In this document: piece after piece, positions 36,041 through 45,149 of the stretch
How the letters are laid out: each line of letters begins with the position of its first letter
Numbering within the stretch: the first letter of the stretch is position 1
Source of the DNA: Paenibacillus plantiphilus
Lineage (GTDB): Bacteria; Bacillota; Bacilli; Paenibacillales; Paenibacillaceae
DNA length: 64,000 nucleotides
Reading direction: 5' to 3'
Assembly: GCF_927798095.1 (NCBI RefSeq)
Contig: NZ_CAKMMF010000018.1
Location: 56,854 to 120,853 of the forward strand
Position numbers and translations under genes: made by a program
Notes under the pieces: model-generated
The model's input: only the letters and a program-made list of their open reading frames with translations
What the model was told of the DNA's origin: nothing
The model's database searches: none

Positions 36041-36601
36041 CTATCCCTCTTCCATCTTTCGCTCTTTAAGAAACTTTGCGGGATATCCGACATGAATCTC
36101 GCCTGCCGGAATGTCCTTCATGACCGTGCTTCTCGCCCCGGCCACTCCCAGCTCATGAACCGTAACACCGGGGCAGACGAACACATCGCTGGCTATCCAT
36201 GCGCCATCCTTAATAACAATCGGCTTCACGATCAGCCCGAAGCTGGGATCATTCAGCTTATGACTGCCCGTACACAGATAAGAATGCTGCGATATGACAC
36301 AATGCTTGCCGACGACGATCACATCAAGACTGTAGAACTCCACATGATCGCCAATCCATGAGTGCTCGTCAATGCGAACCTTCCACGGATAAGTGAACCT
36401 GGCAGACGGTCTGATCCTCACACCCTTGCCAATTGCAGCCCCGAACCGCCGAAGCAGCGCATTGCGGAAATTGTACATCGGATGCAGCGAGAACCGGAAC
36501 AGCGTCCCCTGTACGAACCACCATAACAGCACGGCTATGCCGCTTCTTCCTCGGGAGTACCAGGATTGATCGTATTTGGTCAAGTCAATATTCATATTCA
36601 T
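36041..36601 (-). CDS. Acyltransferase, left-handed beta-helix (WcaF-like)
   Basis: The product is 186 residues from ATG at 36601, nine bases after GAGG that lies in the end of the preceding gene. Hexapeptide repeats include IGKGVRI, IGDHVEF, VGKHCVIS and VAGARSTVMKDIP, with a His-containing active-site loop (CTGSHKLND). It probably O-acetylates a sugar of the EPS. Only five bases separate it from the neighbouring glycosyltransferase. Confidence 0.88.
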   Translation of the reverse strand: MNMNIDLTKYDQSWYSRGRSGIAVLLWWFVQGTLFRFSLHPMYNFRNALLRRFGAAIGKGVRIRPSARFTYPWKVRIDEHSWIGDHVEFYSLDVIVVGKHCVISQHSYLCTGSHKLNDPSFGLIVKPIVIKDGAWIASDVFVCPGVTVHELGVAGARSTVMKDIPAGEIHVGYPAKFLKERKMEEG

Positions 36602-36605
36602 CTCG

Positions 36606-37670
36606 TCAGACCTCATCCATTATGGTTTCCAGCCTCTTCAAGTAATCGTTCTCTTTGAACTTGATCAGCGTTGTTCGTCTATTCTCATTCGCATACGCAA
36701 TCAGCCTCGTACGCTCCTGATCCAACGCCTCAATGGCATCTGCGATATCCTGCGGACAACGGGGCCTTACCAGAGAACCATTGCTTGACGTGACGATGTC
36801 AGGTATGCCTGCGTGGCTGGTCGATATAATCGCAAGCCCATTCCCCATCGCCTCAATAATCGAGATCGGCTGGCCTTCATTCGGATAATACGTAGGCAGA
36901 ACGAACACATCGCATTGCGAGAGAAGCCGCTTCTTCTCCTCTCCCATAACAACGCCATGATAATGAACGATCCCTTCCAGCCCGTTATCCCGTACATAGC
37001 CGAAGAACTCGTCCTTGTCCCCATCATTGAAGAATTTGCCGGCAAAATGAATCATAACCCGCTTCGTTCTCAGCAAGCTCGCCGCCTCAAGCAGGTCGTA
37101 ATAGCCTTTACTCTTGATAAAATTGCTCATGTAGACGATCTCAAGCTTCTCCTTGCCCTCCGTTAGCCGCTCGACCTTATGGGCAAATTCATGGTCGCTA
37201 AGCAGCACCTGATCTTCTACGCAATTCTCGCAAATTCTAATCTTGTCGGCGCTTATGACATCGGCGAACAGATGCCGGAGACCGCTGCTCAGGACGATCA
37301 TAATATCGATCCGGGAGAGCATCTTCTTGTTCAGCCAGCGTTGAAGGGGATTGAACTGCCTGTACAGCTCCTTGTAGTATCCGCCATGATAATGAATAAC
37401 GATCTTCTTCCTCTTCTTCAGCAGTCTCCACAAAATGAACATATCTCTCAGATTGCCAAGCTTGGTCTGGGATATTGTAAAGTAATAAATATCCGCTTCC
37501 ATGGTTCCCACTTGATTCAGATGGGCGGCAATCCTCTTATTGTCCTTAATGTCCACGCAGGAAAGCTGATACTTATCGTTGAAGAGCCTCGAATTCATAA
37601 TCGTTCGCAGCGCAATGGACAGCCCGTGTATCGGGGGAGGGAATTGTCCAATCAAGCATATTCGCTTCAT
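36606..37670 (-). CDS. Glycosyltransferase family 4
   Basis: The product is 354 residues, GT-B fold. It starts MKRICLIGQFPPPIHG (glycine-rich acceptor loop) and has the donor motif PNEGQPISIIEAMGNGLAII near residue 265. Its start region, about 50 bases including the SD GGTGGGA, has been duplicated twice upstream, giving two mini-ORFs (37717-37770 and 37667-37720). Each overlaps the next by ATGA, so translation may reach this gene through two short coupling steps. Confidence 0.88.
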   Translation of the reverse strand: MKRICLIGQFPPPIHGLSIALRTIMNSRLFNDKYQLSCVDIKDNKRIAAHLNQVGTMEADIYYFTISQTKLGNLRDMFILWRLLKKRKKIVIHYHGGYYKELYRQFNPLQRWLNKKMLSRIDIMIVLSSGLRHLFADVISADKIRICENCVEDQVLLSDHEFAHKVERLTEGKEKLEIVYMSNFIKSKGYYDLLEAASLLRTKRVMIHFAGKFFNDGDKDEFFGYVRDNGLEGIVHYHGVVMGEEKKRLLSQCDVFVLPTYYPNEGQPISIIEAMGNGLAIISTSHAGIPDIVTSSNGSLVRPRCPQDIADAIEALDQERTRLIAYANENRRTTLIKFKENDYLKRLETIMDEV

Positions 37671-37720
37671 AGTTTCCCACCTAACATCCTTGATTGTTCA
37701 ATCAAGCATATTCGCTTCAT
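37667..37720 (-). CDS. Coupled mini-ORF 2 (duplicated start region of the glycosyltransferase gene)
   Basis: The 17-residue frame MKRICLIEQSRMLGGKL stops in TGA that overlaps the ATG of the true glycosyltransferase gene (ATGA). It begins in the same way as that protein. A role in translational coupling is possible; a functional peptide is not claimed. Confidence 0.5.
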   Translation of the reverse strand: MKRICLIEQSRMLGGKL

Positions 37721-37817
37721 GTTATCCCACCTAACATCCTTGATTGTTCAATCAAGCATATTCGCTTCATAGTTTCTCACCTAATATCGTTGTAGTTCGG
37801 AGCGGAAGCCCGACATT
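37668..37817. repeat. 50-bp tandem triplication at the wzy-glycosyltransferase junction
   Basis: Three copies of a unit containing GGTGRGAAACTATGAAGCG and CGAATATGCTTGATTG start at 37770, 37720 and 37670, exactly 50 bases apart. The period is not a multiple of three, yet each copy's stop and the next start overlap by ATGA. Confidence 0.85.
37717..37770 (-). CDS. Coupled mini-ORF 1 (duplicated start region)
   Basis: The 17-residue frame MKRICLIEQSRMLGGIT starts by ATGA overlap with the polymerase stop at 37767 and ends by ATGA overlap with mini-ORF 2. The SD GGTGAGAAACT is the one originally serving the glycosyltransferase gene. Confidence 0.5.
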   Translation of the reverse strand: MKRICLIEQSRMLGGIT

Positions 37818-39158
37818 GGGCCGTACCAGGCGGCTCCCGCCGACTTCCTGCCTCGCAGCCACGGCTGATCCCGGCAGCTTCAATACGACAAGCTCCGATA
37901 TAAATTTGCTTTGCAGCAGGGCAATCCAGAATACGAGCTGAATGAAAGCAAAGGAATCAAACTGCAAGAGAGCAAACACGAGCAGCAGAATGATCATCGT
38001 AGAGAAATTGCGGCCCTTGGCAGATAACAGCAAGAACCCGCACAGCAAGAACAGCGCAATCCCCATCAGGCCGAATTCAGACAGCAGGCGCGTATACATA
38101 TTGTATTGAGGCAGGCTTAGCTGATTCGTCGCATCGCTTAGCTCACTGCCATCTTTAAAATCCTTGGGCGGTATTTTATCCAGATGATTGATATACCCGT
38201 AGTGATAATTCCCCACCCCATAGCCCAATATTGGCTTATCCAGAAAAGCATGCCATCCAATTTTGGAATAAGTGGCTCTTATACTGAAGGAGTCATCCTT
38301 CATCAATTTATCCGGATCATTATAGATGTGCAGAATGCGATAATAGTGAGAGGAGTCCAAGTTAAACACATTATTCACAAGTACGACGTGAATGAGCAGC
38401 AAGCCGATCCCGACGGCAGCCCCCAGCTTCAGACATAGGTTCACGAACTCCTTCGATCTGGACGTAACGAAGGTGTAGACCAGATAGAGAATAACCAGAT
38501 CTAGAAAATAGCGAATCGACAATGAAAGAATCGACATCGGTATGAACAGCAGTACGATCATCCTGTCATAGCGGGACAGATTGTTCGTATGCTTCAGCAC
38601 CAGATAAGCTGGAAAGATGAACAGATTGGTATGCAGGCCGATGTAAGAAGGCTCCGAGAAGGTGAACTGCAGCCGATGCGCCTGAATATAGGCCTTTCTT
38701 TCAATGAAAAGCCCGATAAAGCTGCTGATAACGCCGCTGCTCGATATATACATATACACAATTTGCAGCACGCCGACCGCCAGGGCGATGCCATAACCGC
38801 GAAGCATCCATTTGAACAGCTTCACATAAGAATCACGCTGCCCATTTTGCGCCACGAAGATTTTGAAGCTCAAATAAATGACCAGTCCCGCAGCCAACGA
38901 AGAGGCCGCATCCTTCAAGCCTAAGAAGGAATAGTGCAGGCTTATATTCTGAAACGCTGTAACGATGATGGCGCCGATCACGATCATTCCGATGCAAATT
39001 TCCGCCTTCTTATACTTCATCCGCAATACATGATGAAAATTAACGGCAAAAAAAAGAGCTATAAAAACCAGTGATACCGGTTTGTAAGCTCCTCCGAACA
39101 TAATAGGGAAATTGTCTAGCGGCAATAAAAAAGCAGCGATATAAATTAAAAAATTCAT
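37767..39158 (-). CDS. wzy: O-antigen/EPS polymerase (Wzy-like)
   Basis: The product is 463 residues with about ten membrane helices and a large extracellular loop containing FLDKPILGYGVGNYHYGYI, the O-antigen ligase/polymerase signature region. It would polymerise flipped repeat units. The C-terminal 45 residues are soluble and end LGEKL; the stop TGA overlaps the next ATG. SD is GGGAGAAAATCAT. Confidence 0.85.
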   Translation of the reverse strand: MNFLIYIAAFLLPLDNFPIMFGGAYKPVSLVFIALFFAVNFHHVLRMKYKKAEICIGMIVIGAIIVTAFQNISLHYSFLGLKDAASSLAAGLVIYLSFKIFVAQNGQRDSYVKLFKWMLRGYGIALAVGVLQIVYMYISSSGVISSFIGLFIERKAYIQAHRLQFTFSEPSYIGLHTNLFIFPAYLVLKHTNNLSRYDRMIVLLFIPMSILSLSIRYFLDLVILYLVYTFVTSRSKEFVNLCLKLGAAVGIGLLLIHVVLVNNVFNLDSSHYYRILHIYNDPDKLMKDDSFSIRATYSKIGWHAFLDKPILGYGVGNYHYGYINHLDKIPPKDFKDGSELSDATNQLSLPQYNMYTRLLSEFGLMGIALFLLCGFLLLSAKGRNFSTMIILLLVFALLQFDSFAFIQLVFWIALLQSKFISELVVLKLPGSAVAARQEVGGSRLVRPNVGLPLRTTTILGEKL

Positions 39159-39182
39159 ATGATTTTCTCCCGACTGAACTGT

Positions 39183-40172
39183 CTAGGTGTTCATTAATTC
39201 ATAATACCGCGTCTCCGACTGCACCCTCTTCATATCTTCATCCACCATCATATGAACCAATTGCTTGAAGCCTACCTCCAGCTCCCAGCCGAGCTTCTCC
39301 TTCGCTTTCGTGCAATCGCCGAGCAGCAGATCCACTTCAGCCGGCCTTACAAATTCCGGGTCCAGCACGACATAATCCTTATAATTCAAGCCGACATAAG
39401 AGAAGGCCGTCTCCAGCAGCTCCATAACAGAGTGCATCTCGCCTGTCGAGATCACATAATCATCCGGCTCATCCTGCTGCAGCATCAGCCACATCGCCTT
39501 CACATAATCGCCTGCGAAGCCCCAATCACGCAGCGAATCCAAATTCCCCATTCGCAGCTCCTGCTGCAAGCCGAGCTTAATTCTCGCTACGCCGTCTGTC
39601 ACTTTCCGCGTTACAAATTCGAGTCCTCGCCGCGGCGATTCATGATTGAACAGAATGCCGGAGCATGCGAACATGTTGAAGCTCTCTCGATAGTTGACCG
39701 TTATCCAATGCCCGTACACCTTGGCAACTCCATAGGGACTGCGAGGATAGAAGGGTGTCGACTCCTTCTGCGGCGTCTCCACGACTTTGCCGAACATTTC
39801 GCTGCTGGATGCTTGATAGAACCTTGCCGTCGGCTTTACGATTCGAACCGCTTCGAGCATATGCGTAACCGATATCGCCGTCATCTGCGCAGTAGCAATC
39901 GGCTGCGGCCAAGAGGCGGCAACGAACGATTGAGCAGCCAGATTGTACACCTCATCCGGGTCGGATTGCCGAACCGCTTCAATAAGAGAAGCCAGATCGT
40001 TCAGATCACCGGAGATCCAGTGAATGCGGTCCCTAATATGCTGCACATTCTCATAGTTCGGCGTACTTGTGCGTCTGCGCATGCCGTACACCTTGTAGCC
40101 CTTCTCAAGCAGCAGCTCCGCGAGATAGGAGCCGTCTTGTCCGGTTACTCCCGTAATCAAAGCTCTCTTCAT
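39183..40172 (-). CDS. gmd: GDP-mannose 4,6-dehydratase
   Basis: The product is 329 residues. The Rossmann loop [12 protein letters not shown] is at 8-19, and [33 protein letters not shown] (YxxxK) and NHESPRRG are diagnostic of Gmd. It turns GDP-mannose from ManC into GDP-4-keto-6-deoxymannose, the substrate of the next enzyme. GGAGGAATAGCT stands before the ATG. Confidence 0.95.
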   Translation of the reverse strand: MKRALITGVTGQDGSYLAELLLEKGYKVYGMRRRTSTPNYENVQHIRDRIHWISGDLNDLASLIEAVRQSDPDEVYNLAAQSFVAASWPQPIATAQMTAISVTHMLEAVRIVKPTARFYQASSSEMFGKVVETPQKESTPFYPRSPYGVAKVYGHWITVNYRESFNMFACSGILFNHESPRRGLEFVTRKVTDGVARIKLGLQQELRMGNLDSLRDWGFAGDYVKAMWLMLQQDEPDDYVISTGEMHSVMELLETAFSYVGLNYKDYVVLDPEFVRPAEVDLLLGDCTKAKEKLGWELEVGFKQLVHMMVDEDMKRVQSETRYYELMNT

Positions 40173-40192
40173 AGCTATTCCTCCACAATCGA

Positions 40193-41131
40193 TTATAGTT
40201 TAATAGGATCGCCTTGATAGAAGGAAGAATAGACAGCTCGCAGCCCTTCTTCCAAAGAAATGCCAGCCTTCCAGCCTAATTGGTTGATCTTCGTTACATC
40301 CACCAGTTTCCTCGGCGTTCCATCAGGTATGGAAGCATTGAATACAATGTCGCCCTCATAGCCGACAAGCTCCTTGATCAATTCAGCCAGCTCTCTAATG
40401 GCTATATCCTTGCCAACGCCGATATTAATAATTTCATTGTCCTCATAATGCTCCATCAAATACAGGCATGCTTCAGCCAAGTCATCCGAGTGGAGAAATT
40501 CCCGCCGTGGAGTCCCTGTCCCCCATACCTCTACCTGAGGGGACCGGCTTTCCTTCGCCTCATGGAACTTTCTTATGAGCGCCGGAAGGACATGGGAGGA
40601 TTTCAAGTCGAAATTATCGTTCGGTCCATACATATTAGTAGGCATAGCCGCAATAAACCTCGTTCCATATTGACGGTTATACGACTGGCACATACTAATA
40701 CCGGCAATCTTCGCAATCGCATAAGGCTCATTGGTCGGTTCTAATACGCCGGAGAGCAGATATTCTTCCTTGATGGGCTGCGGGGCGAATTTCGGATAGA
40801 TGCAAGTTGAGCCAAGGAACAACAGCTTCCTTACCTGGCACTGGAAAGCCGCATCAATGACATTCGTCTGAATGAGCAGATTGTCTCGGATGAAATCCGC
40901 CGGATAATCATTGTTGGCAGCAATGCCGCCCACCTTCGCTGCTGCCAAAAACACATAATCGACCTTCTCCGCCTCGAAGAAACGCAGAACATCCTCCCGC
41001 TTCCTCAGATCCAATTCGCCACTCGTGCGATATACGATATTGGTATAGCCCCTAGTCACCAGTGTCCGTAGAATCGCCGATCCTACCAAACCTCTGTGTC
41101 CAGCTACATATATTTTTGAATTCAGATTCAT
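40193..41131 (-). CDS. fcl: GDP-L-fucose synthase
   Basis: The product is 312 residues. [37 protein letters not shown] (YxxxK) and [10 protein letters not shown] are characteristic motifs of this epimerase-reductase. With Gmd it makes GDP-L-fucose, so fucose is a likely EPS component. It lies 20 bases before gmd. Confidence 0.95.
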   Translation of the reverse strand: MNLNSKIYVAGHRGLVGSAILRTLVTRGYTNIVYRTSGELDLRKREDVLRFFEAEKVDYVFLAAAKVGGIAANNDYPADFIRDNLLIQTNVIDAAFQCQVRKLLFLGSTCIYPKFAPQPIKEEYLLSGVLEPTNEPYAIAKIAGISMCQSYNRQYGTRFIAAMPTNMYGPNDNFDLKSSHVLPALIRKFHEAKESRSPQVEVWGTGTPRREFLHSDDLAEACLYLMEHYEDNEIINIGVGKDIAIRELAELIKELVGYEGDIVFNASIPDGTPRKLVDVTKINQLGWKAGISLEEGLRAVYSSFYQGDPIKL

Positions 41132-41160
41132 ATGAACAACCTCAATCCCCTATGATTGGA

Positions 41161-41859
41161 CTAGAACGCGTCCTTGGAGCCGAAAAGCACTTTAATCGTC
41201 TTCAGTATAATCGTCAGGTCAAACAGGAGACTTCGTTGTTTAATATATTGCAAATCCAGCTCAACCATCTGCTCGAAGCTCAGCTCATTGCGTCCGCTTA
41301 CCTGCCATAACCCCGTGCAGCCTGGCTGCACTTTAAGCCGGAGCTTGTCGTATTTCGTGTAATCCTCCACCTCTCTGCCAAGCGGAGGCCGTGGACCGAC
41401 AAGCGACATATCGCCCTTGATCACATTCCAGAGCTGCGGCAGCTCATCCACGCTCGTCTTGCGGATGAATTTGCCTATTCTCGTAATGCGCGGATCATCC
41501 TTCATCTTGAACATGGCTCCATCAATCTCATTCTGATCCAGCAGATTATCCAGCAGCTCCTCCGCATTGGATACCATGGACCGGAATTTGTACATCCGAA
41601 ACGGCCTTTCATGCTTGCCGATTCTAATCTGATGGAAAAACACGGACCCGCGCGGGTCTTCAAGCTTAATGAGAATTCCGATGACCAGAAACAAAGGAAG
41701 TAGAAGCACGAGTCCAAGGAATGCCAAAATAATATCTGTCGCTCGTTTGATCATCAGATACAGCCGAATCGATCTTTTGCGTTCAGCCTCATAGCCCTTG
41801 TATAAGGGACGGCCTTCTACTACAACTTCTGCATCGGACCTTTGCGGGGTAGGAGCCAT
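41161..41859 (-). CDS. Undecaprenyl-phosphate sugar phosphotransferase (initiating enzyme)
   Basis: The product is 232 residues of the bacterial sugar transferase family. One N-terminal membrane helix (about 38-60) is followed by the catalytic core with [27 protein letters not shown] and [12 protein letters not shown]. It would load the first sugar-1-phosphate (glucose or galactose type) onto undecaprenyl phosphate. It lacks the long multi-helix N-terminus of WcaJ, like short EpsL-type enzymes. Confidence 0.92.
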   Translation of the reverse strand: MAPTPQRSDAEVVVEGRPLYKGYEAERKRSIRLYLMIKRATDIILAFLGLVLLLPLFLVIGILIKLEDPRGSVFFHQIRIGKHERPFRMYKFRSMVSNAEELLDNLLDQNEIDGAMFKMKDDPRITRIGKFIRKTSVDELPQLWNVIKGDMSLVGPRPPLGREVEDYTKYDKLRLKVQPGCTGLWQVSGRNELSFEQMVELDLQYIKQRSLLFDLTIILKTIKVLFGSKDAF

Positions 41860-41870
41860 CGTAAATCACC

Positions 41871-42764
41871 TCATTTTTGAATAATCTTTTGCGCGTGTTC
41901 ACGTTTAATGATTTCTTCCAGTGACGCCAGCAGCGGAGTTCGCAGTTCTTTATTATTGAGCGCAAAATGAAGTGTCGTCGTAATAAATCCAAGCTTCTCT
42001 CCCACATCAAACCGAATTCCGTCAAAATCATAGGCATATACGCCCTGCAGCTCATTAAGCCTCTGAATCGCATCTGTAAGCTGAATCTCTCCGCCGGCGC
42101 CCGCCTCCTGATGCTCCAGAAAATTGAATATTTCAGGGGTCAGTACATAACGCCCCATAATCGCCAGATTGGAAGGAGCCGTCCCGAGCTTCGGCTTCTC
42201 GACAAACCGGTTCACCTGATACAAATTGCCGCTGCCGTCGAACGGATCGACAATGCCGTAACGCTCCGTCTGCTCGAACGATACAGCCTGCACCCCGATT
42301 ACGGACCGCTGTGTAGCTTGATATTGGTCTATCAATTGCTTCGTGCAAGGAGTGTCCGAGACGACAATATCATCGCCGAGCAGAACCGCGAACGGCTCAT
42401 TGCCGATGAAATTGCGGGCGCACCAGACCGCATGGCCAAGTCCCTTCGCTTCCTTTTGGCGAATATAATGAATATCAACCCCGGATGACTTCTGAACCGC
42501 CTCCAGCAGATGATATTTGCCCTTCTCCATCAAATTCTGCTCCAGCTCGAAAGCGATATCGAAATGATCCTCGATCGCGCGCTTCCCTTTGCCTGTGACG
42601 ATGATAATATCTTCTATCCCTGAAGCGATGGCTTCTTCAACGATATACTGGATAGTCGGCTTATCAACAATCGGAAGCATTTCCTTCGGCATCGCTTTTG
42701 TTGCTGGAAGAAACCTGGTCCCTAAACCTGCAGCTGGAATGATGGCTTTGCGTACTTTACTCAT
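41871..42764 (-). CDS. galU: UTP-glucose-1-phosphate uridylyltransferase
   Basis: The product is 297 residues. Motifs are [28 protein letters not shown] (split here: [24 protein letters not shown]), LGDDI and VEKPK. It makes UDP-glucose for ugd. ATG at 42764 has AGGGTGAGG upstream. It is the first gene after the EAR-like RNA and its hairpin. Confidence 0.94.
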   Translation of the reverse strand: MSKVRKAIIPAAGLGTRFLPATKAMPKEMLPIVDKPTIQYIVEEAIASGIEDIIIVTGKGKRAIEDHFDIAFELEQNLMEKGKYHLLEAVQKSSGVDIHYIRQKEAKGLGHAVWCARNFIGNEPFAVLLGDDIVVSDTPCTKQLIDQYQATQRSVIGVQAVSFEQTERYGIVDPFDGSGNLYQVNRFVEKPKLGTAPSNLAIMGRYVLTPEIFNFLEHQEAGAGGEIQLTDAIQRLNELQGVYAYDFDGIRFDVGEKLGFITTTLHFALNNKELRTPLLASLEEIIKREHAQKIIQK

Positions 42765-42812
42765 GCTCCTCACCCTATCCTTCTATATTATTTGTGATGT
42801 CATCTCTTGATG

Positions 42813-42871
42813 CTAAAAATACGAGCTATTGATTCCGCTTTGGCAGAAGAACCGATAGCTCGGATTTTTAG
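42813..42871 (-). terminator. Long hairpin (terminator-like) between the EAR-like RNA and galU
   Basis: AAAAAT-CGAGCTAT pairs with ATAGCTCG-ATTTTT over a 28-base loop. On the minus strand the hairpin is followed by TAG and only its own T-run, so it works at best as a partial terminator. Its place just downstream of an antitermination RNA makes read-through control likely. Confidence 0.6.
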
Positions 42872-42877
42872 TAATAT

Positions 42878-43004
42878 GGCATTTAACCAGTCCTCACATC
42901 ACACCACCGACAATAATGTCTAAGGTCCGTTGACCCACAGCATGACCGAGTGCCTACAGTGATAGAGGTACAGTAGACATTACCTAAGAGAACCGGGTGA
43001 TGCC
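42878..43004 (-). ncRNA. EAR / epsC-motif-like processive antitermination RNA
   Basis: The 127-base minus-strand RNA is closed by GGCAU (43004-43000) and AUGCC (42882-42878). It contains a strong AAUGUCUA/UAGACAUU helix, a GGUC/GACC helix and a possible pseudoknot of CAUCAC with GUGAUG. Position is the main evidence: it lies right after the CpsC/CpsD-type genes and before the sugar genes, as the B. subtilis EAR lies between epsB and epsC. EAR lets polymerase read through distant terminators in long EPS operons. I could not compare it with the Rfam model. Confidence 0.72.
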
Positions 43005-43014
43005 TTACGGGTTA

Positions 43015-43704
43015 CTAGTCTCTTACTCCATATTCATAATTGAGTGTTGCCTTTACATCCTTGCGATTGATCTTATTGAACACGATGCCGATAATCCGCG
43101 CATTCACATAGTCCAGATTCGCTTTCGCTTTTTTGACCAATTCCTTCTCAACCTTGCCTGCAATAACAACGAGAATGACGCCATCGCAAAGTGAATTGAT
43201 GACCAGACCGTCTGTAACAGCCAGAATCGGCGGTGTATCAATAAGAATAATGTCGTAATGCTCTCTAAGCTCCTCTACAAGCAGCTGCATGCGCTGGTTT
43301 CCGAGCATCTCGGAAGGGTTCGGAGGAATCGGTCCCGATGTAATAATCGATAGATTATCCTGCATCGTATCCTTCACTACTTCCTGCCACTTGAGCTGAT
43401 ACGCTAATAAACTCGTCAATCCGACGCGATTGCTCTGCATGAAGACCTGATGGAGAGACGGCCTGCGCAAATCCGTATCTATTAACAGCACCTTCTTCCC
43501 TTCCTGCGCATAGGCTACAGCCAGATTGCTGACCGTTGTCGTTTTCCCTTCCTCCTTCTGGGCGGAGGTGACCATAATGACCTTCAACTGTGAATCCATC
43601 GCTGAGTATTGAATATTGGTCCGCAAGGAGCGAAAGGCTTCTGAAATTTTGGATTTCGGGTTGATGAGCGTAATTAAGTTGTTGTCATTGATTGATCGCC
43701 GCAT
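43015..43704 (-). CDS. BY-type tyrosine kinase (CpsD/EpsB-like)
   Basis: The product is 229 residues. Walker A QKEEGKTTT near residue 50, Walker A' LLIDTDLRRPS and Walker B IILIDTPP define a bacterial tyrosine kinase. The C-terminal tyrosine cluster is short (NYEYGVRD). It works with the membrane activator encoded upstream to control chain length and export. ATG at 43704 overlaps the upstream gene's end, with AGGTGA eight bases before it. Confidence 0.93.
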   Translation of the reverse strand: MRRSINDNNLITLINPKSKISEAFRSLRTNIQYSAMDSQLKVIMVTSAQKEEGKTTTVSNLAVAYAQEGKKVLLIDTDLRRPSLHQVFMQSNRVGLTSLLAYQLKWQEVVKDTMQDNLSIITSGPIPPNPSEMLGNQRMQLLVEELREHYDIILIDTPPILAVTDGLVINSLCDGVILVVIAGKVEKELVKKAKANLDYVNARIIGIVFNKINRKDVKATLNYEYGVRD

Positions 43705-44434
43705 AATTGCCATCACCTGCTTTTTGAGTTATTGAAGGCGTCGTCTTCTTCCGATCCTCATTATTGATTTTTGTAATGACGGCCAGGATCGGCAGGTCCA
43801 GCTCTTCCTGCAGCTCAGCTTCGGTCTTATAAGAATTGTCCAAATAATCAAGGAGGAAGATAAGACCAATCGCGAGCATGACTGCAACGAAGAAGCTAAT
43901 CAGAATGTCATTCGTAGGGTTCATATTGATCGGCCCCGAGGGCTCCTCAACAATGGCTTCATTTAATATCGTCACATTATCAACGTTGAAAATATGAGGA
44001 ACTTCCTGCTTGAATACTTTGCATATCGCATTAAGGATTGTGGCAGCTCGTTCATAAGAGACATCGCTATAGACTAAATTCATAATTTGCGAATCATTGG
44101 CGGAGGTTACCTGGACGCTTGCGATCAATTGTCTTGGCGTCACCTCAAGCTCCGGATATTGCTCTGCAACCTTATTCATAATGGCTGTTGTTCGAATAAC
44201 TTCCTTATAGGAATTAATAAGCATAAGCGTGAACTGTATGGAACCGACACTTTGAACAGTTGCGCCATCATCCGATTGGGGAAAATGATTCGCGATCAGT
44301 TTGGCATTCGCTTGGTAGATAGGAGTAACGAGATAGTAGCTTTTTATTGCTGTGAAGACACATGCAACGAGGGCAATGAGAGCGATTAGCCAGAGCTTTT
44401 TTTTGATGACTTTATAATATTGTTTCAGTTCCAT
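43685..44434 (-). CDS. Chain-length regulator / kinase activator (CpsC/Wzz-like)
   Basis: The product is 249 residues with two membrane helices (about 14-34 and 175-195) around an extracellular Wzz domain. The Pro-rich stretch EEPSGPINMNPTN precedes the second helix. The C-terminal cytoplasmic tail would activate the kinase. It is the first gene of the EPS operon, with GGAGGATTACTAG before the ATG and a leader of about 170 bases. Confidence 0.92.
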   Translation of the reverse strand: MELKQYYKVIKKKLWLIALIALVACVFTAIKSYYLVTPIYQANAKLIANHFPQSDDGATVQSVGSIQFTLMLINSYKEVIRTTAIMNKVAEQYPELEVTPRQLIASVQVTSANDSQIMNLVYSDVSYERAATILNAICKVFKQEVPHIFNVDNVTILNEAIVEEPSGPINMNPTNDILISFFVAVMLAIGLIFLLDYLDNSYKTEAELQEELDLPILAVITKINNEDRKKTTPSITQKAGDGNYAAINQ

Positions 44435-44586
44435 CTAGTAATCCTCCGATATGGAAAGTTATTGAAGATAAATATGAGATATCGTTTGCAACATCCTGGA
44501 ACAAGGAGTATTATTACTGGGGTCTGCATAATTTGAAGAAATACGTTTAAAATCCGATCAATGCGGCAATGATAATGTTGCGTATT

Positions 44587-44601
44587 GATACAATCTGTAT
44601 C
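44587..44601. promoter_or_regulatory. Second operator of the EPS promoter
   Basis: GATACAATCTGTATC has perfect arms and lies just downstream of the predicted EPS transcription start (about +8 to +22). It pairs with the site in the promoter spacer. Confidence 0.72.
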
Positions 44602-44614
44602 TATTTCTAGGTTA

Positions 44615-44643
44615 ACTTTACGATACAGAACGTAACATGTCAA
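44615..44643 (-). promoter_or_regulatory. Main EPS operon promoter with operator in the spacer
   Basis: Minus strand: TTGACA (44638-44643), exactly 17 bases, TAAAGT (44615-44620). The spacer contains GTTACGTTCTGTATC (44622-44636 in complement), the recurrent palindrome with one arm mismatch. This is the same architecture as the PilZ and APS kinase promoters and gives a long structured leader into the first EPS gene. Confidence 0.78.
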
Positions 44644-44670
44644 TAGTTTTTTCATGGTTTTTTCAAGATT

Positions 44671-44685
44671 GCGACATTTTGTTTC
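44671..44685. promoter_or_regulatory. Weaker operator on the regulator side
   Basis: GCGACATTTTGTTTC matches the best site at 12 of 15 positions. It lies upstream of an extended -10 (TGGTATAGT, about 44722-44730) for the XRE gene and could serve autoregulation. Confidence 0.5.
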
Positions 44686-44747
44686 ATAACATGCAATTGA
44701 AAGCGTTTCGTATTAATATGTTGGTATAGTTAGTAAGGAGGAGTCAT

Positions 44748-45116
44748 ATGAACTTGGGTAACGTAATTGCTAAATTGAGAGAGGATCGGGGGTGGACTCA
44801 AGAACAGACAGCAGGATTTCTTGGGATTTCGCGCGCTGCATTGTCTCATTATGAGAAGAATCGCAGAGAACCGGACACCGATACGTTATCGAAATTTGCC
44901 GATTTGTTCCACGTAACTGTTGACTACCTTGTCGGACGAACCAATACTCCTCATTCCGTTCTTGATGAACCTATACGTGAATTCGTTGACCAGTTGGAAT
45001 TAGCCGATGAGGAATTGCTGCAGAAATTCGCGCTTACTATAGATGGCCGCAAATTATCAGCTGAGGAAGCTCGCCGATTCATAGCCTTCGTTCGTGCGGA
45101 GAGAATGATGAAGTGA
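44748..45116 (+). CDS. XRE-family transcriptional regulator
   Basis: The product is 122 residues. The N-terminal helix-turn-helix (about residues 5-60: WTQEQTAGFLGISRAALSHY, then DTLSKFADLFHVTVDYLVGR) is typical of Cro/CI-like regulators. The C-terminal half is helical and may dimerise. It is divergent from the EPS operon, with three palindromes in the shared 313-base region, so it is the best candidate to bind the operator family. AAGGAGGAGTCAT precedes the ATG. Binding is inferred, not shown. Confidence 0.88.
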   Translation: MNLGNVIAKLREDRGWTQEQTAGFLGISRAALSHYEKNRREPDTDTLSKFADLFHVTVDYLVGRTNTPHSVLDEPIREFVDQLELADEELLQKFALTIDGRKLSAEEARRFIAFVRAERMMK

Positions 45117-45149
45117 AGTTACCATATAGCCGTTGCACAGCTTGCAGCT

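Noticed and set aside
37668..37817. Three regularly spaced repeats as a mini CRISPR
   Set aside because: The copies are adjacent 50-bp tandem repeats derived from a gene start, with no spacers.
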